64,000 nucleotides of DNA from Chromatium okenii (GCF_002958735.1 NZ_PPGH01000034.1:310001-374000); one strand, 5' to 3'; positions 1 through 9,608 are shown, numbered from the stretch's first letter. Translations and numbers: made by a program. The notes: generated by a model from the sequence alone, not told the origin.

Positions 1-553
1 CAATCAGCAAATGAAACCAAGGTGTGAACCAGTGCGGATACAATTGTAATGCGCGTTGAATAGCCGACAATTTCATCCAACGCCAAGCACCAATTTCAGA
101 TGGATCAGGCTGGGGATCGTCAGTATAAACACCATAAAAGATATGCAGATATTCGTGTTCAATTAAACCGGAATTAATATCTTCAGCGCGATAAACCAAT
201 TGAGCACGTTCGGTGAGTGGTGTGGCAATTCCAAATTCTTCTTTTAACCGTCGCTGCGCGGCCATTGATGTTAATTCTTGTGGGCGCGGATGACCGCAAC
301 AGGTATTCGACCAATGTTGTGCAAAATGATATTTGCCATTCGCCCGGCGCTGGAGTAGTAATTCGCCATGCGTATTAAAGATGAGAATAGAAAATGCACG
401 ATGCAGTAAACCATCACGATGCGCATCTAATTTACCCGCAACACCTGAAATTTGATCGTTGTTATCGACCAAAATAACTTGTTCAATCGCATCACGCTGC
501 CACGCACGTTCCCATTCAATTGCCGCAAGTGGTGGGACAATTCGAGCACTCAC
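1..553 (-). CDS. idi: Isopentenyl-diphosphate delta-isomerase type I, 3' end cut by window edge
   Basis: Nudix-fold enzyme that interconverts IPP and DMAPP, supplying carotenoid and bacteriochlorophyll phytyl synthesis. Translating the minus strand from a GTG at 553 gives about 184 residues with the family hallmarks [25 protein letters not shown] (metal and active-site Cys/His), RRLKEEFG (Nudix helix) and EHEYLHIF. The GTG overlaps the stop of the RuBisCO-like gene by four bases (GTGA), so translation is probably coupled. The C-terminus lies beyond position 1. Type I idi genes are known from photosynthesis gene clusters of purple bacteria, which fits this location. The family is clear; the start is inferred from the overlap. 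Confidence 0.9.
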   Translation of the reverse strand, partial: MSARIVPPLAAIEWERAWQRDAIEQVILVDNNDQISGVAGKLDAHRDGLLHRAFSILIFNTHGELLLQRRANGKYHFAQHWSNTCCGHPRPQELTSMAAQRRLKEEFGIATPLTERAQLVYRAEDINSGLIEHEYLHIFYGVYTDDPQPDPSEIGAWRWMKLSAIQRALQLYPHWFTPWFHLLI

Positions 554-1872
554 GAATGATCTCCATTTACTGGCGCAGCATTACCAAAGAATTCAATTGC
601 AGCATTTAATTCGACGTGTTGTGCAGCGTATTCTGATAAGGGCACATCCGCAACAATAGCGTCCCATGCTTGACGAATACTTGCCGCACCAGCGCGTGGT
701 CCCATCGGATGACCAAATACTCCACGACCGGGCACAAATCCGAAATCAACCGTACCGACTTTTTCATAAATCGTATGCAACGTTCCTGCCCAATCACTGC
801 CACCGGGAACAGGTAAACTATTTTTTATTCCACCCATTGGTGCAAGACAGGCTTCAACATTGGCGCACACTTCTACATCTGTAGTGTGCATTCGAGCGCC
901 AAATCCTGGCATAATAATGGCGTCAAATCCAGCAATACGCTGAAGTTTAGTGAATACCTGCGTATGTATACCGAAATGAGCTAATCGACTAAATGGCGCA
1001 ATCGTTGGAAAGTGCGCAATGAGTGGAACCGTTGCATGTTTTCTAAGCATTCGCACGGCACTTAAACCGACAGGAATGGCATTAATTAATAGCGCATTGG
1101 CTCCATTTGCCACTGCTATATCATGCAATTCAATTAAACGATCTACTTCATCGGTGATATTGGCGAGATAAATCTTACGCTGTCCCGTTTCTTGTTCGGC
1201 TTGAATTCGTGCCGCACCGAGTAATGCCGAGCGTTGATTGAGCGGACACCACGGCGTATCTGCCAGCATTTCATCATCTTTCGCAATATCAAGCCCACCT
1301 AGCCAGCTCTCATAACCCAAATGGCTAAATGCTTCGGGTGGTAATCCGATGTTTGGTTTAATCACCCCAAAGAAAATAGGGCGGTTGTACACTTGAAGCA
1401 AATCTCTTAGCCCATCAATACCAAATTGCGGCCCTTCAAATGCTTTTAGATAAGCATCAGGAAATCGAATATCTAATAACTTAACAATTGGGATATTTGG
1501 CGCAAAAAAAGTGCCTTCACCGCAGACGGCACTTAATAAATTGGGAATGCGGGAACCAAAATTACCATGAGGATGAGCAATTGTAACGTGACAGGCACTA
1601 ACACCAGCGTTATTTGGGTTAAGACCATAACTAAACGCAGCTAATTCTGTATTCAGTATGGTTAAATCAATCACTTTTGCAGCAAAACGTTCTCTTAAAT
1701 CTTCTGAAAAACCAACGCGTTTCCATTGTGCTGTTGATTGTTCTGCACAAAAATGTGCAGCGGCAACTCGTGGATCGCCAAGACATTCTAGGTAATAATC
1801 AAGGTGAATATAAGCATCTCGATCTAAAGTATTTGCATCAGCAAAAAAGCCTGCACAATCAGAATCTAACAT
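550..1872 (-). CDS. RuBisCO-like protein, form IV (photo-type)
   Basis: About 440 residues with the RuBisCO large-subunit fold. The GVIKPNIGL segment keeps the catalytic lysine and [10 protein letters not shown] keeps the carbamylated Lys and the Asp/Glu magnesium ligands. The segment [11 protein letters not shown] replaces the CO2-fixing type HRAMHAVIDR, so the substrate-binding Arg after the His is lost. The loop-6 region has PGGSDWAGT where true RuBisCO has a lysine. This pattern matches form IV proteins of the photo type found in green and purple sulfur bacteria, whose reaction is unsettled; carboxylase activity is not expected. ATG at 1872 is chosen because GAGG lies just upstream; a TTG at 1881 would add three residues. 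It overlaps idi and nearly abuts yjbQ. Confidence 0.9.
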   Translation of the reverse strand: MLDSDCAGFFADANTLDRDAYIHLDYYLECLGDPRVAAAHFCAEQSTAQWKRVGFSEDLRERFAAKVIDLTILNTELAAFSYGLNPNNAGVSACHVTIAHPHGNFGSRIPNLLSAVCGEGTFFAPNIPIVKLLDIRFPDAYLKAFEGPQFGIDGLRDLLQVYNRPIFFGVIKPNIGLPPEAFSHLGYESWLGGLDIAKDDEMLADTPWCPLNQRSALLGAARIQAEQETGQRKIYLANITDEVDRLIELHDIAVANGANALLINAIPVGLSAVRMLRKHATVPLIAHFPTIAPFSRLAHFGIHTQVFTKLQRIAGFDAIIMPGFGARMHTTDVEVCANVEACLAPMGGIKNSLPVPGGSDWAGTLHTIYEKVGTVDFGFVPGRGVFGHPMGPRAGAASIRQAWDAIVADVPLSEYAAQHVELNAAIEFFGNAAPVNGDHS

Positions 1873-1877
1873 ATTCC

Positions 1878-2306
1878 TCAACGTTCTCCAATAATCTGAA
1901 TGCGCAGTGTACGTTCTTCGCGGGGACCATCTAATTCGATGAAAAAAATCGACTGCCAGCGCCCTAATAGCAATTCACCATCGGCAATAGGAATAGTCTC
2001 TGAAGCATTCATAAAGAGACCCAATAGATGCGAATGTGCATTAAGACGCCCATCAATAGGCTGACGATTGTGCTTAAAATCTTGATGTTGCGGAACGAGT
2101 TGCGTTAAAAACGTAACCATATCTTGTTGCAGCATCGATTCACATTCATTGATTGCGACAAATGCAGTGCTATGAGCGGAGTAAATTGTTATCTGCCCAT
2201 TCTGAACGCGGTTCTGATGAAAAATATCTTTGATGTGCATCGTCACATCAATGATTTCAATCGGTGCGGTAGTGTGTAGCGGGATGGCGGTGCAGAATAA
2301 GAACAT
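1878..2306 (-). CDS. yjbQ: YjbQ/UPF0047 family protein (possible thiamine-phosphate synthase activity)
   Basis: 142 residues with the UPF0047 signatures [26 protein letters not shown] and [21 protein letters not shown]. Members are small trimeric proteins; some have a weak thiamine-phosphate synthase side activity and the physiological role is unclear. Its stop (1878-1880) lies just before the RuBisCO-like gene start, and the pufA stop is 79 bases upstream, so yjbQ, the RuBisCO-like gene and idi look like one unit following the puf genes. The start is uncertain because no good ribosome binding site precedes ATG 2306. Confidence 0.85.
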   Translation of the reverse strand: MFLFCTAIPLHTTAPIEIIDVTMHIKDIFHQNRVQNGQITIYSAHSTAFVAINECESMLQQDMVTFLTQLVPQHQDFKHNRQPIDGRLNAHSHLLGLFMNASETIPIADGELLLGRWQSIFFIELDGPREERTLRIQIIGER

Positions 2307-2385
2307 GGGAATTTTCAGGTGCTACGACAACGGACAGGGTATAGATGACAGCCGTCCCTGCCCGCCGACGCGCCTGCCCACTCTG

Positions 2386-2586
2386 TTAAAGAAGTTTTGG
2401 CAAAGGAGTCATCTGTGCCGCTGCTGCGGGTAAGGTATGTGAACCTTGAAGCCAATTAAATTGTGGACTGGCGAACAATACGATGTGAATGAAAAAAGCT
2501 AGCGCGAATAGCGACCCAACAGTCCCCATAATAACGAGGCGCAGGTCACCGAATTGCTTCCAAATTTGCCACATGTTGTTCTGCAT
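2386..2586 (-). CDS. pufA: LH1 antenna alpha subunit, third copy, divergent and unpaired
   Basis: 66 residues: a cytoplasmic N-terminus starting MQNNMWQIW, one membrane helix with the bacteriochlorophyll-ligand His in FFIHIVLF, then the conserved FNWL. It carries a longer Ala/Pro-rich C-terminal tail, like the first pufA. It lacks the DPRR motif before the helix that both other alpha copies here have, and no beta gene precedes it. An AGGAG lies 10-14 bases before the ATG. Antenna alpha function is secure; whether it enters the same LH1 ring is not known. Confidence 0.88.
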   Translation of the reverse strand: MQNNMWQIWKQFGDLRLVIMGTVGSLFALAFFIHIVLFASPQFNWLQGSHTLPAAAAQMTPLPKLL

Positions 2587-2602
2587 TGCTGAAATCTCCT
2601 AA

Positions 2603-2620
2603 AACAGGTTTTTCCCTGTT
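2603..2620 (-). other. Hairpin between pufA copies 2 and 3
   Basis: Arms AACAGG (2603-2608) and CCTGTT (2615-2620) with a six-base A-rich loop on the minus-strand RNA, directly before the ribosome binding site of the third pufA. It could shape mRNA stability or translation; no function is proven. Confidence 0.4.
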
Positions 2621-2659
2621 GGTCACAATTCAAGCGTTTAATGGGACTAAATGAATCAA

Positions 2660-2677
2660 GGGGCACAAATGTGCCCC
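2660..2677 (-). other. Hairpin downstream of second pufA
   Basis: A perfect 7-bp stem, GGGGCAC (2660-2666) and GTGCCCC (2671-2677), with a four-base loop, 29 bases after the pufA2 stop. No U-run follows, so it is more likely a 3'-end stabiliser of antenna mRNA segments, as known for puf transcripts, than a true terminator. Confidence 0.5.
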
Positions 2678-2705
2678 AAGATGCTATTCCCAGCGGATTC
2701 AGCGA

Positions 2706-2837
2706 TTAACCGCTAATCCAATTAAAGGCTGGGCTGCTGAGTAAAATGAAGTGAATCAGCAGTGCCAGTACAAACAGAAAACCAAACAATGCAACAAGGG
2801 TTCTGCGTGGATCAAAGATTTGCCAAACTTTATGCAT
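2706..2837 (-). CDS. pufA: LH1 antenna alpha subunit, second copy
   Basis: 43 residues read directly from the sequence. It starts [14 protein letters not shown], followed by one membrane helix with the ligand His in LLIHFILL and a C-terminus FNWISG. It pairs with the beta gene at 2923-3069 as a second beta-alpha set after pufC, as in other Chromatiaceae. It is short, ending right after the FNW motif, while the other two alphas have long tails. GGAG lies upstream of the ATG. Confidence 0.9.
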   Translation of the reverse strand: MHKVWQIFDPRRTLVALFGFLFVLALLIHFILLSSPAFNWISG

Positions 2838-2922
2838 GTGTATTCTCCAGTCTTTTATGGATGGGCGCTGTGGAAACCAACAACCGCCCGGTCGGTCACG
2901 AACACTAATAAACCCTTAGCAA

Positions 2923-3069
2923 TCAAAGCCAAGGACGCCACAACCACACGAGAACGTGTGCAAAAACCACGATCCCAGTAAACGCAACGAAACTAGACAC
3001 AAAGACACCGTGGAATTCCCTTGCCTCATCTTCCGTTAGTCCAGATATCGAGCGGCTTTCGCTAACCAT
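2923..3069 (-). CDS. pufB: LH1 antenna beta subunit, second copy
   Basis: 48 residues with the beta signature: an acidic [12 protein letters not shown]-terminal segment, one membrane helix with the bacteriochlorophyll-ligand His in FAHVLVW, and the closing WRPWL. GAGGA lies about ten bases before ATG 3069. It follows pufC after a hairpin-rich gap and precedes pufA copy 2. Confidence 0.92.
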   Translation of the reverse strand: MVSESRSISGLTEDEAREFHGVFVSSFVAFTGIVVFAHVLVWLWRPWL

Positions 3070-3104
3070 TATAATGGTTCCTCACTACTTTTCGGTACGG
3101 TTTC

Positions 3105-3218
3105 GGAGATTAAAAATATCTCCTCTACCATTTGCGGACACTATCTAAAGAAGACCGCTACCGCGATTCTTATGTCGTTTCATACGCGCCGGATGATGTA
3201 AATGAACATCCGGCGTGT
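3105..3218 (-). other. Two hairpins between pufC and pufB2
   Basis: A 12-bp stem (3184-3195 with 3207-3218; one G-U pair, 11-base loop) lies 34 bases after the pufC stop. A second stem, GGAGAT with ATCTCC (3105-3110, 3118-3123), sits 36 bases before pufB2. Neither is followed by a U-run. Such structures typically set different half-lives for antenna and reaction-centre mRNA segments. Confidence 0.5.
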
Positions 3219-3251
3219 AAATTGCGTCCTTGCTAACGCCATAGATTCAGA

Positions 3252-4337
3252 CTACAGATTCTGCGCAGTCGGAACCATTGGTTCAACTGGTGCAGCTGGT
3301 ACTTCTGGCTCAACTGCAGCAGGAGTTTCCACCTTTGCTGGAGCAATTAGTGCCGGATAATCCTTCAACATCTGTGCAGCATAAAGCGGCTTGTACGCGC
3401 CTTGATGGCAAGTCATACAACTGATTTTGAAGGGGTCGCCATAAGGACCTTTACGCGAAGCAGGAAGTACTTCATTCAGCGGCCAGATATAGTTCTGGTT
3501 AAGGTCGCGTACATGACGAATTGCATACCAAGCTGTCGTCCGTTTCGGTGTGCTCTGTTTCCAATCAAAGAAAGATCGAGTGTTATGGCAGAAGGTGCAG
3601 TTGACGCCCATTGCATCAGAAATCTGCATCATCAACGCATAAGTCCATTCTGCTTGCTTGATGGATGTCTTGTTGCCACTTGGTAGTGCTGTCGTTCCAA
3701 TAACCCGAATGTTATTTGCTTGGTCAAGGAATGGCGTATACGGATCATAAGGCAGCGAAGAATAGGCTGCAGTTGAGGCAACGACATTTTGTCCTGTTGG
3801 CTTAACACCAGAAGGATGATTTGGACCTGGATCTGTCACCCAAACGTATTTCGGTACTGGATTTCCACGATGACAGGTGTAACAAGTAATGCCCGTATTT
3901 GCTACATGGGTCTTCCAATTTGCATTGGTTTGCCGAACCATTTCAAACATTCGCCGTGAAACGACTTTTGTATAAATGTCATCAGAAGCGAAATTACCCG
4001 GAACGTGGCAATAATTACAACCTTCTTTCGGTGAAACCCATAATGTTGCCGCCACCATGATGCGAGTGAAATCGGCAACACTCAAATCACTTAACACTTG
4101 CACGTTTTTATAAACAGCAGTGACTTTGGGACCACCAACTGCTGCAGGCGCAAGTGCCTCCGGCGGAATGTTTGCTTTAATACTTTCTTCAAGCAAACGC
4201 GGATTATAGTTTTGCTCCATTGCCAACCCACGATATCCACCTTGAACCACTTCTGGTGGTGGACGTTCGCAACCCAGCAAGAGTACGGAAGCAACGACCG
4301 CAACTAAGGGAACGGATGCGTGTTTTCCAATATTCAT
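3252..4337 (-). CDS. pufC: Photosynthetic reaction centre tetraheme cytochrome c subunit
   Basis: 361 residues. A signal peptide with lipobox LLLGC (Cys23) anchors it as a lipoprotein on the periplasmic side of the reaction centre, where it re-reduces the special pair. Four haem-binding motifs are visible: CNYCH (107), CYTCH (152), CTFCH (247) and CMTCH (307). The C-terminal 35 residues are Pro/Ala/Val-rich. Its start overlaps the pufM stop by four bases, so translation is coupled. Length and motif spacing fit the family. Confidence 0.97.
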   Translation of the reverse strand: MNIGKHASVPLVAVVASVLLLGCERPPPEVVQGGYRGLAMEQNYNPRLLEESIKANIPPEALAPAAVGGPKVTAVYKNVQVLSDLSVADFTRIMVAATLWVSPKEGCNYCHVPGNFASDDIYTKVVSRRMFEMVRQTNANWKTHVANTGITCYTCHRGNPVPKYVWVTDPGPNHPSGVKPTGQNVVASTAAYSSLPYDPYTPFLDQANNIRVIGTTALPSGNKTSIKQAEWTYALMMQISDAMGVNCTFCHNTRSFFDWKQSTPKRTTAWYAIRHVRDLNQNYIWPLNEVLPASRKGPYGDPFKISCMTCHQGAYKPLYAAQMLKDYPALIAPAKVETPAAVEPEVPAAPVEPMVPTAQNL

Positions 4338-5332
4338 TGCGCGACCCCCTGCTGAATCATGTACGCATCCTGCGGCATCATATACGGGTCTTGAACGATC
4401 GCACCAATTGGATATTGTGGTGCAACACCGTGTTTCACCGCCCAGAGATACCAGTTATCTACTACCGTTCCAGTCAATAGAATACCAATTCCAGCAGTGA
4501 TCACAGTCAACACTGCAAACCACCAACTCCAACGATGAATGGATTCCATTGACGCATTGAAGCCCATCGTCCAGCGCCAGAATAATGCCGCACGCTCTGC
4601 CGCTGTTCCACGATCAAGAATCTGATCGATTTCACGATCACCACCAAACCGACTGACCGCCAAAATGGTTGCGCCGTGCATTGCAAACAGCAGTGCGGAA
4701 CCGTATAGGAAGGCAATAGATAACATGTGGAATGGGTTGTAATACAGGTTCCCGTAACGAATTGAAAACGCTGCAGTCCAATCGAGATGCGGGAAAATAC
4801 CAAAGGGTACTGCTTCAGCCCAACTTCCCATCATTACCGGGCGAATGAAGCCCAAGCTCAGATAGAAAAAGATTGCTGCGGCAAATGCCCAAGACAAATG
4901 TTGACTCATCCCTAATGCTGCGGCGCGTTTATAAGTACGAACCCACCATAAGATAATGGAAGCAGTCAAAAAGACTCCCGCCATAATCCACCAACCGCCT
5001 TCAGAAAGCGGTGGAATACTTAAACCGTAAGACGGTGCTGGCGGTTCAAGCGCGAGCCAGAACAAGTTCTTTACAAATGCAATTGGACTCCAATCGACCG
5101 AAGCCAACATGTTAAGACCAATGATCTCCATTGCGATAAAGCCAAAGATCAATGAAAGCGTACCAGTGAAACCGAGATAAAGCGGTCCAATCTGTGCGTC
5201 GCCGATCTTACCAGCCCAGTAGGAGAAAAGAGGCTTGCCGAGGCGTGGCAAACTGCCTTTAGGCAGTGGTACGCCGGGATAAGCCGGTGAACGTACCTGC
5301 ACACTGTTAAAAATATTCTGATATTCAGGCAT
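4334..5332 (-). CDS. pufM: Photosynthetic reaction centre M subunit
   Basis: 332 residues with five membrane helices, forming the reaction-centre core with PufL. Residue numbering coincides with the Rhodobacter M subunit: special-pair ligand His202 in YNPFHM, and the non-haem iron ligands His219 (AMHG), Glu234 and His266 (SIHRW). The gene starts 16 bases after pufL ends and overlaps pufC. No disruption is seen. Confidence 0.98.
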   Translation of the reverse strand: MPEYQNIFNSVQVRSPAYPGVPLPKGSLPRLGKPLFSYWAGKIGDAQIGPLYLGFTGTLSLIFGFIAMEIIGLNMLASVDWSPIAFVKNLFWLALEPPAPSYGLSIPPLSEGGWWIMAGVFLTASIILWWVRTYKRAAALGMSQHLSWAFAAAIFFYLSLGFIRPVMMGSWAEAVPFGIFPHLDWTAAFSIRYGNLYYNPFHMLSIAFLYGSALLFAMHGATILAVSRFGGDREIDQILDRGTAAERAALFWRWTMGFNASMESIHRWSWWFAVLTVITAGIGILLTGTVVDNWYLWAVKHGVAPQYPIGAIVQDPYMMPQDAYMIQQGVAQ

Positions 5333-5348
5333 TGTTATCTCCTAGTTC

Positions 5349-6185
5349 CTACCAGAGCGGAAGCTCAAGCCACCAGTTCCACCATTCCGGCCAACCACGG
5401 GTCCAGAAAGGTCCACTGATAACGATACAGACCGCGCTCCAGAACACGGCACTGAGAGCTAGGAATAATCCCAAGCGATGAATGGCAAGCGCACCAATTG
5501 AATAGCCCACGATGTCGCGGAAAAAGGTGTTTTCATGCTCGCTGGTTTTGGTTGGCTCGCCTTCTTGTGGATTGGTGACTGACAAAATCAGTGAACCGTG
5601 CATTGACAGTGCCAACGCATTAGTAAAGAAGAAGGTAATCGCCAACATATGCGCTGGGTTGTAATGGAAATGCAGGAATTGATAACCAACGTTGGAAACC
5701 CAATCGAGGTGACTCAAAATTCCGTAAGGAAAACCATGACCCCAAGCACCCAGCAATAATGGACGCACAACCACAAGAACGAGGTAGGCACCAATTGCGA
5801 AGGAAAAGGCGAAAGGAATATGAAAGCCAATTCCGAGCTTGCGGCAGATTTCAACTTCTCGCAACGCCCAAGAAACGAAAGCACCAATTGCGCAAATCGT
5901 GATGATTTGCCACAAACCACCTTCAGCCATTGGCGCCATACCTAAACCGTAACTCAGGTCTGGCGGAGCAATACTAATTTGCCAAAGATTGAAAGTTTGC
6001 AGTTCTGCATTCGGGCCGAGGGTGGCACCCCAAGCCATCAGAAGCGTTCCTAATAATGCAAAGAAAAACCCTGACACTCCGAAGAAGCCGACATAAAACG
6101 GCCCCACCCAGAAGTCGAATAGGTCTCCCCCTATCAACGTCCCGCCACGGACGCGGTATTTTTTCTCAAAACTGAGCATGGCCAT
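5349..6185 (-). CDS. pufL: Photosynthetic reaction centre L subunit
   Basis: 278 residues, five membrane helices. The special-pair and accessory pigment ligands are visible in SHLDWVS (His159) and HYNPAHM (His174, His179), and the iron ligands in SMHGS (His196) and AIHRLG (His236), six higher than Rhodobacter numbering. It is preceded by a strong hairpin separating it from pufA1, and followed closely by pufM. Confidence 0.98.
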   Translation of the reverse strand: MAMLSFEKKYRVRGGTLIGGDLFDFWVGPFYVGFFGVSGFFFALLGTLLMAWGATLGPNAELQTFNLWQISIAPPDLSYGLGMAPMAEGGLWQIITICAIGAFVSWALREVEICRKLGIGFHIPFAFSFAIGAYLVLVVVRPLLLGAWGHGFPYGILSHLDWVSNVGYQFLHFHYNPAHMLAITFFFTNALALSMHGSLILSVTNPQEGEPTKTSEHENTFFRDIVGYSIGALAIHRLGLFLALSAVFWSAVCIVISGPFWTRGWPEWWNWWLELPLW

Positions 6186-6246
6186 TATAAAACCCTCTGC
6201 TGGGGAGACAGCCTGGCCGGATGTCCCCTCTTAGCGCTGTCGGTAA

Positions 6247-6281
6247 CAAACGAGGCTTGCCATGAAACGTTGCCTCGTTTG
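6247..6281 (-). other. Intercistronic stem-loop between pufA1 and pufL
   Basis: Perfect 10-bp inverted repeat (CAAACGAGGC at 6247-6256 and its complement at 6272-6281) with a 15-base loop, placed between the antenna genes and pufL. In purple bacteria a stem-loop here protects the pufBA mRNA 3' end and raises antenna over reaction-centre protein; the same role is inferred. Confidence 0.65.
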
Positions 6282-6302
6282 CTACCCCCGTCAAGGACAT
6301 GA

Positions 6303-6500
6303 TTAGCGTTGCGGCACAACTGGTGTCGCGTGCTGAACCGCGGCAGCAGGAACACCATCTTCGAGCCAATTAAAATCGGTGGTGCTCAACAGAATCATGT
6401 GGATAGCAAGTGCTAATACCACTAAGAAAACAAACAGCGCGATCAGGGCGCGACGCGGATCAATCAGCAGCCAAATTTTCCATGTATCAGATGACATCAT
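6303..6500 (-). CDS. pufA: LH1 antenna alpha subunit, first copy
   Basis: 65 residues: [11 protein letters not shown] before the helix, ligand His in [19 protein letters not shown], and an Ala/Pro/Val-rich tail. GGAG lies seven bases before the first ATG. It is paired with pufB1 directly upstream and is the principal LH1 alpha by position. Confidence 0.95.
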   Translation of the reverse strand: MMSSDTWKIWLLIDPRRALIALFVFLVVLALAIHMILLSTTDFNWLEDGVPAAAVQHATPVVPQR

Positions 6501-6589
6501 TTAAATTCTCCACAACAACAAGTCAGAAATTTTTAGGTCGGTTTAAGTGGCGCAAGTTTTTACAACGCAAGCGCCTGACTTAACAACGA

Positions 6590-6730
6590 TTACAGCCAAG
6601 GACGCCACATCCAAGCCAGAATATGTGCAAAAACAACGATCCCAAAAAATGCCGACATGCTTTGCGTGAAGAAGCCATGGAATTCTTGAGCTTCTTGTTC
6701 GGTCAGTCCAGTTAAGCTGTTGTTAGCCAT
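6590..6730 (-). CDS. pufB: LH1 antenna beta subunit, first copy
   Basis: 46 residues: [14 protein letters not shown], one membrane helix, ligand His in FAHILAW and closing WRPWL. A strong GGAGG precedes the ATG. It is the first gene of the puf operon after the regulatory gap. It is too short for most ORF callers but unmistakable. Confidence 0.95.
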   Translation of the reverse strand: MANNSLTGLTEQEAQEFHGFFTQSMSAFFGIVVFAHILAWMWRPWL

Positions 6731-6965
6731 TGAAAATCCTCCGAATCTTTAAAAGAAAGTAACAGACGTTGTGTCGCACTCAGCTCGTGCGGCGGGAGCA
6801 CCGTAAATGTGTTTGCTACGGCAAAGAACCCACCCGAATAATCTCGTCAAGAGCCTAAAATGAAAGCTATAAAACTGCTGGGACACTTTTTCTAGCCTAA
6901 TGTGTATGTCAACACGAAGTGCGACAAACGCGGGGCTAACTGCTTGACGGGATCGTTGGATTCAA
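6731..6965 (-). promoter_or_regulatory. puf: puf operon upstream region with candidate promoter
   Basis: The 288-base gap between bchZ and pufB1 holds no gene. On the minus strand a consensus -35 TTGACA (complement of 6907-6912) is followed by only poor -10 candidates, as expected of an activator-dependent promoter. A GTGT-N6-ACAC dyad (6902-6915) overlaps the -35. Oxygen and light control of puf by activators and repressors is established for purple bacteria; the exact site here is inferred. Confidence 0.5.
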
Positions 6966-6989
6966 GTGTCAGTCTAGCTTGACTGACAC
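6966..6989. promoter_or_regulatory. Large palindrome upstream of puf
   Basis: Arms GTGTCAGTC (6966-6974) and GACTGACAC (6981-6989) are perfect complements over nine bases around TAGCTT. The pattern contains TGT...ACA ends (TGT-N16-ACA). It is likely an operator for a dimeric regulator of puf; the regulator is not identified. Confidence 0.55.
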
Positions 6990-6992
6990 AGA

Positions 6993-7010
6993 TGTCAATC
7001 TACATTTACA
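6993..7010. promoter_or_regulatory. PpsR/CrtJ-type operator, TGT-N12-ACA
   Basis: The site matches the known PpsR/CrtJ consensus exactly: TGT at 6993-6995, twelve bases, ACA at 7008-7010. It lies nine bases beyond the bchZ stop and four bases from the larger palindrome, in the puf control region. A match this short can arise by chance, but the position supports it. Confidence 0.6.
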
Positions 7011-7018
7011 CCATAATT

Positions 7019-8451
7019 TTAGCGTTGCGCTTCGATAACCCGTTCCGCTGTCACGCGATCCTCTCCGGCATTGCGGGCAGCACGTTCTGCTGCATCGCGC
7101 AGCCGTTTGGCCGCAGAAATGCGCACCAATACCGGCTGGCTTTCGACAATTTGATCGAACGCAGCTCGCGCTTCTTCATTCCACGGCAGTTCGCGGTGCA
7201 TTCGCGCTGGTGTCGGATCAACTTTATCCAAATCAGTGCCGAGCGGAATAATGTGAAACAGTGCATCAAACAAGGCGTTACAGATTTCTGCACCAAATAA
7301 GTCGCGCCGGAATAGCCCATAAACGGCGTTCCGGTATGGCGGCGAATCACCGTGCCGGGGAACGATGCTGGAATATAAGTGGCGCGAGCGCCGATCTCCG
7401 CTAAATACATTCGTTCATTAAAACTGCCGAACACGATCAACGGCGGTTTGTCGTGAATGGTTTGGCGAATCAAATCATTATCCGGCTTGACGCCAGCTTT
7501 GCGGGTAAACGCAAAATGACACGGCAGTCCCAGCTCATCTTCCAGAAAATGCCGCAGTCCTCGGCTGTACGTTTCAGTCGCCACCACGCCAAAGCTCGCC
7601 GTTCCGAAGAAATCCTGCGTCACCGATCGCCACAAATCCCAAATTGGTTTAATCGTCGTGTGCTTTTCGCGCTCGATAAACGGCTCAGGATCAAGCCCCA
7701 GCAACTCGCCGAGCGTGCGCAAAAACTTGGTTGTGCTGTGTAAACCAATCGGTGCTTGTAAAAATGGACGCTCCAACGCCTCGCACAACGTGCGCCCAAA
7801 TTCGCGGTACAGGCAGACATTCACCTCGGCATCCGCCAATTTCGCCACTTCATTCAAATGGCTGCCGAGCGGAAAGGTCAGATTCACTTCTGCGCCGATT
7901 CCCTCGACCAACCGTCGAATTTCTGCGACATCCGACGGCGAATTAAATACGCCATACATCGGACCGATGAGATTGACGCGAGGACGCGCTCCCGGCTGGC
8001 GCGGTTTTGCTTTGACTGCTGCAGCGCCCTTTTTAGGTCCAAATTGCGTCCACAACCAATAGATAGCGCGATTGGCGCTCTGCCATTGATCTTCGTCGAT
8101 GGTGCGCGGCAGAAACCGCAAAATGTTCGTGCCCTCCGGCGTGACCCGCCGCCAATCATCTCGGCAATTGAACCGTCACCACCACCGCTGGACGCGTCGG
8201 ATCAAGCGTTTGATACGCTCGCGCATCGACTGCTCAGTTCCCCGCTGACCGAGTTCTTCTTCGCCCAGCCCCGTCACGACGACCGGCAGCTCATGCGGCG
8301 GCAGTCCATCGGTGTAATGCAGCACCGCAGTCACCGGCAAATTTTCGCAGCCCACCGGTCCATCAATAATGACTTGCAGCCCCTTGATCGCAGCAAAGGC
8401 ATAAACGGAACCCCAGTAACCGCCTGCACGGTCAAGGTCATTGATTAACAT
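7019..8451 (-). CDS. bchZ: Chlorophyllide a reductase subunit Z, four apparent frameshifts
   Basis: Nitrogenase-like (NifK-type) subunit of the BchXYZ reductase, which reduces ring B on the way to bacteriochlorophyll a. The N-terminus reads [17 protein letters not shown] and [26 protein letters not shown] with the cluster-ligand Cys. The middle includes [12 protein letters not shown], and the C-terminus [29 protein letters not shown]. The frame changes near 8218, 8173, 8146 and 7289; each is explained by one missing G in a short G run. Restoring four bases gives 478 residues, the family size. GAGAGGA precedes ATG 8451. bchX and bchY are not upstream, unlike the usual bchCXYZ-puf order. Confidence 0.9.
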
Positions 8452-8572
8452 CTAAAATATCCTCTCAGTTAACGTGAGCTTCAGCAGCATTTTCGCTGTA
8501 TTGCATTGATCAATCCGCGTGAAAAATGTGATACACAATCACCCTTTTCACTACAACCAATTCTTAAACATC

Positions 8573-9608
8573 ATGCGTCTTTCCATTCGGCATTCATTCC
8601 GCCACATCGCCAGCATCACGCTGGTATTGCTCCTCACCGGCTGCGGACGACCCGATCCGATGCTCGATATTGCCGGTCCCACGATGGGCACTTATTACGC
8701 CGTCAAGTTGCGCGTCCGCCGCAGGGTATGACCAAACAAACGCTGACTGCTGGTGTGGAAACCGTACTGGCGCGAGTCATCAGCGAGATTTCAACTTACG
8801 ATCACAACTCCGAATTGTCGCAGCTCAATCAAAATCCGAGCACCGAGTGGATTCGCGTTTCCGCCATCTGTACCAAGTCATCGCCGAAGGACAACGCATC
8901 GCCGAGCTGACTGAGGGCACGTTTGACATCACCATTGGTCCGCTCGTCAACCTGTGGGGATTTGGTCCAGAACGTCGCCGCGATACGCCACCAAGTGCCG
9001 CAGAAATTCAAGCTGCACAAGCGCGAGTCGGCTGGCGCAAATTGGAATTACAGGCGCAACCTGCCGCTGTGCGCAAGGCGCAGCCCGATCTTTATATCGA
9101 CCTATCCGCGCTCGGCGAAGGTTACGGCGTCGATCAATTGACGGCGTGGCTCGATGCGCAGGGTGTCAACGATTACATGGTTGCAGTGGCTGGCGCGATT
9201 CGCACCAAAGGCAGCAACGCCAAACAACGCCCGTGGGCCATTGCGATTGAAGAGCCGGTAACGGAACATCGCTCCGTGAATCGCATCGTTTCATTAACCA
9301 ATCGCGCCGTTTCAACTTCCGGCGACTATCGCAACTTTTTCGAGCGTGACGGCAAGCGTTATTCCCATGAAATCAACCCAGTGACTGGCGCACCAGTCGA
9401 ACGCAATCTCGGTTCAGTCACTGTTATTGGCGATGTAGGAATGGTGGTTGATGGCTGGGCAACGGCGTTAATGGTGCTCGGTGAAGAGCGCGGTCCAGCA
9501 CTCGCCGAAGCGCAGGGATTAGCTGCCTATTTCATCGTCCGCGATGGGGAAACCTTGCGCACTATTGCGACACCCGCATTTCAAAAAATGTTAGATGTAG
9601 AGAATTAA
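8573..9608 (+). CDS. apbE: FAD:protein FMN transferase (ApbE), two apparent frameshifts
   Basis: Flavinyltransferase that attaches FMN covalently to periplasmic targets such as Rnf/Nqr subunits. A lipoprotein signal with lipobox LLTGC opens the protein, followed by DIAGPTMGTYYAVKL, TEGTFDITIGPLVNLWGFGP, YIDLSALGEGYGVDQL and TSGDYRNFFERDGKRYSHEINPVTGAP. The frame shifts near 8716 and 8861; one missing C in each CC run restores 345 residues, the normal length. It is divergent from bchZ and starts a plus-strand group with the PPK2 gene. Confidence 0.88.

Noticed and set aside
550..1872. True CO2-fixing RuBisCO large subunit
   Set aside because: The substrate-binding Arg and the loop-6 Lys are missing and no small-subunit gene is adjacent; the sequence fits form IV.
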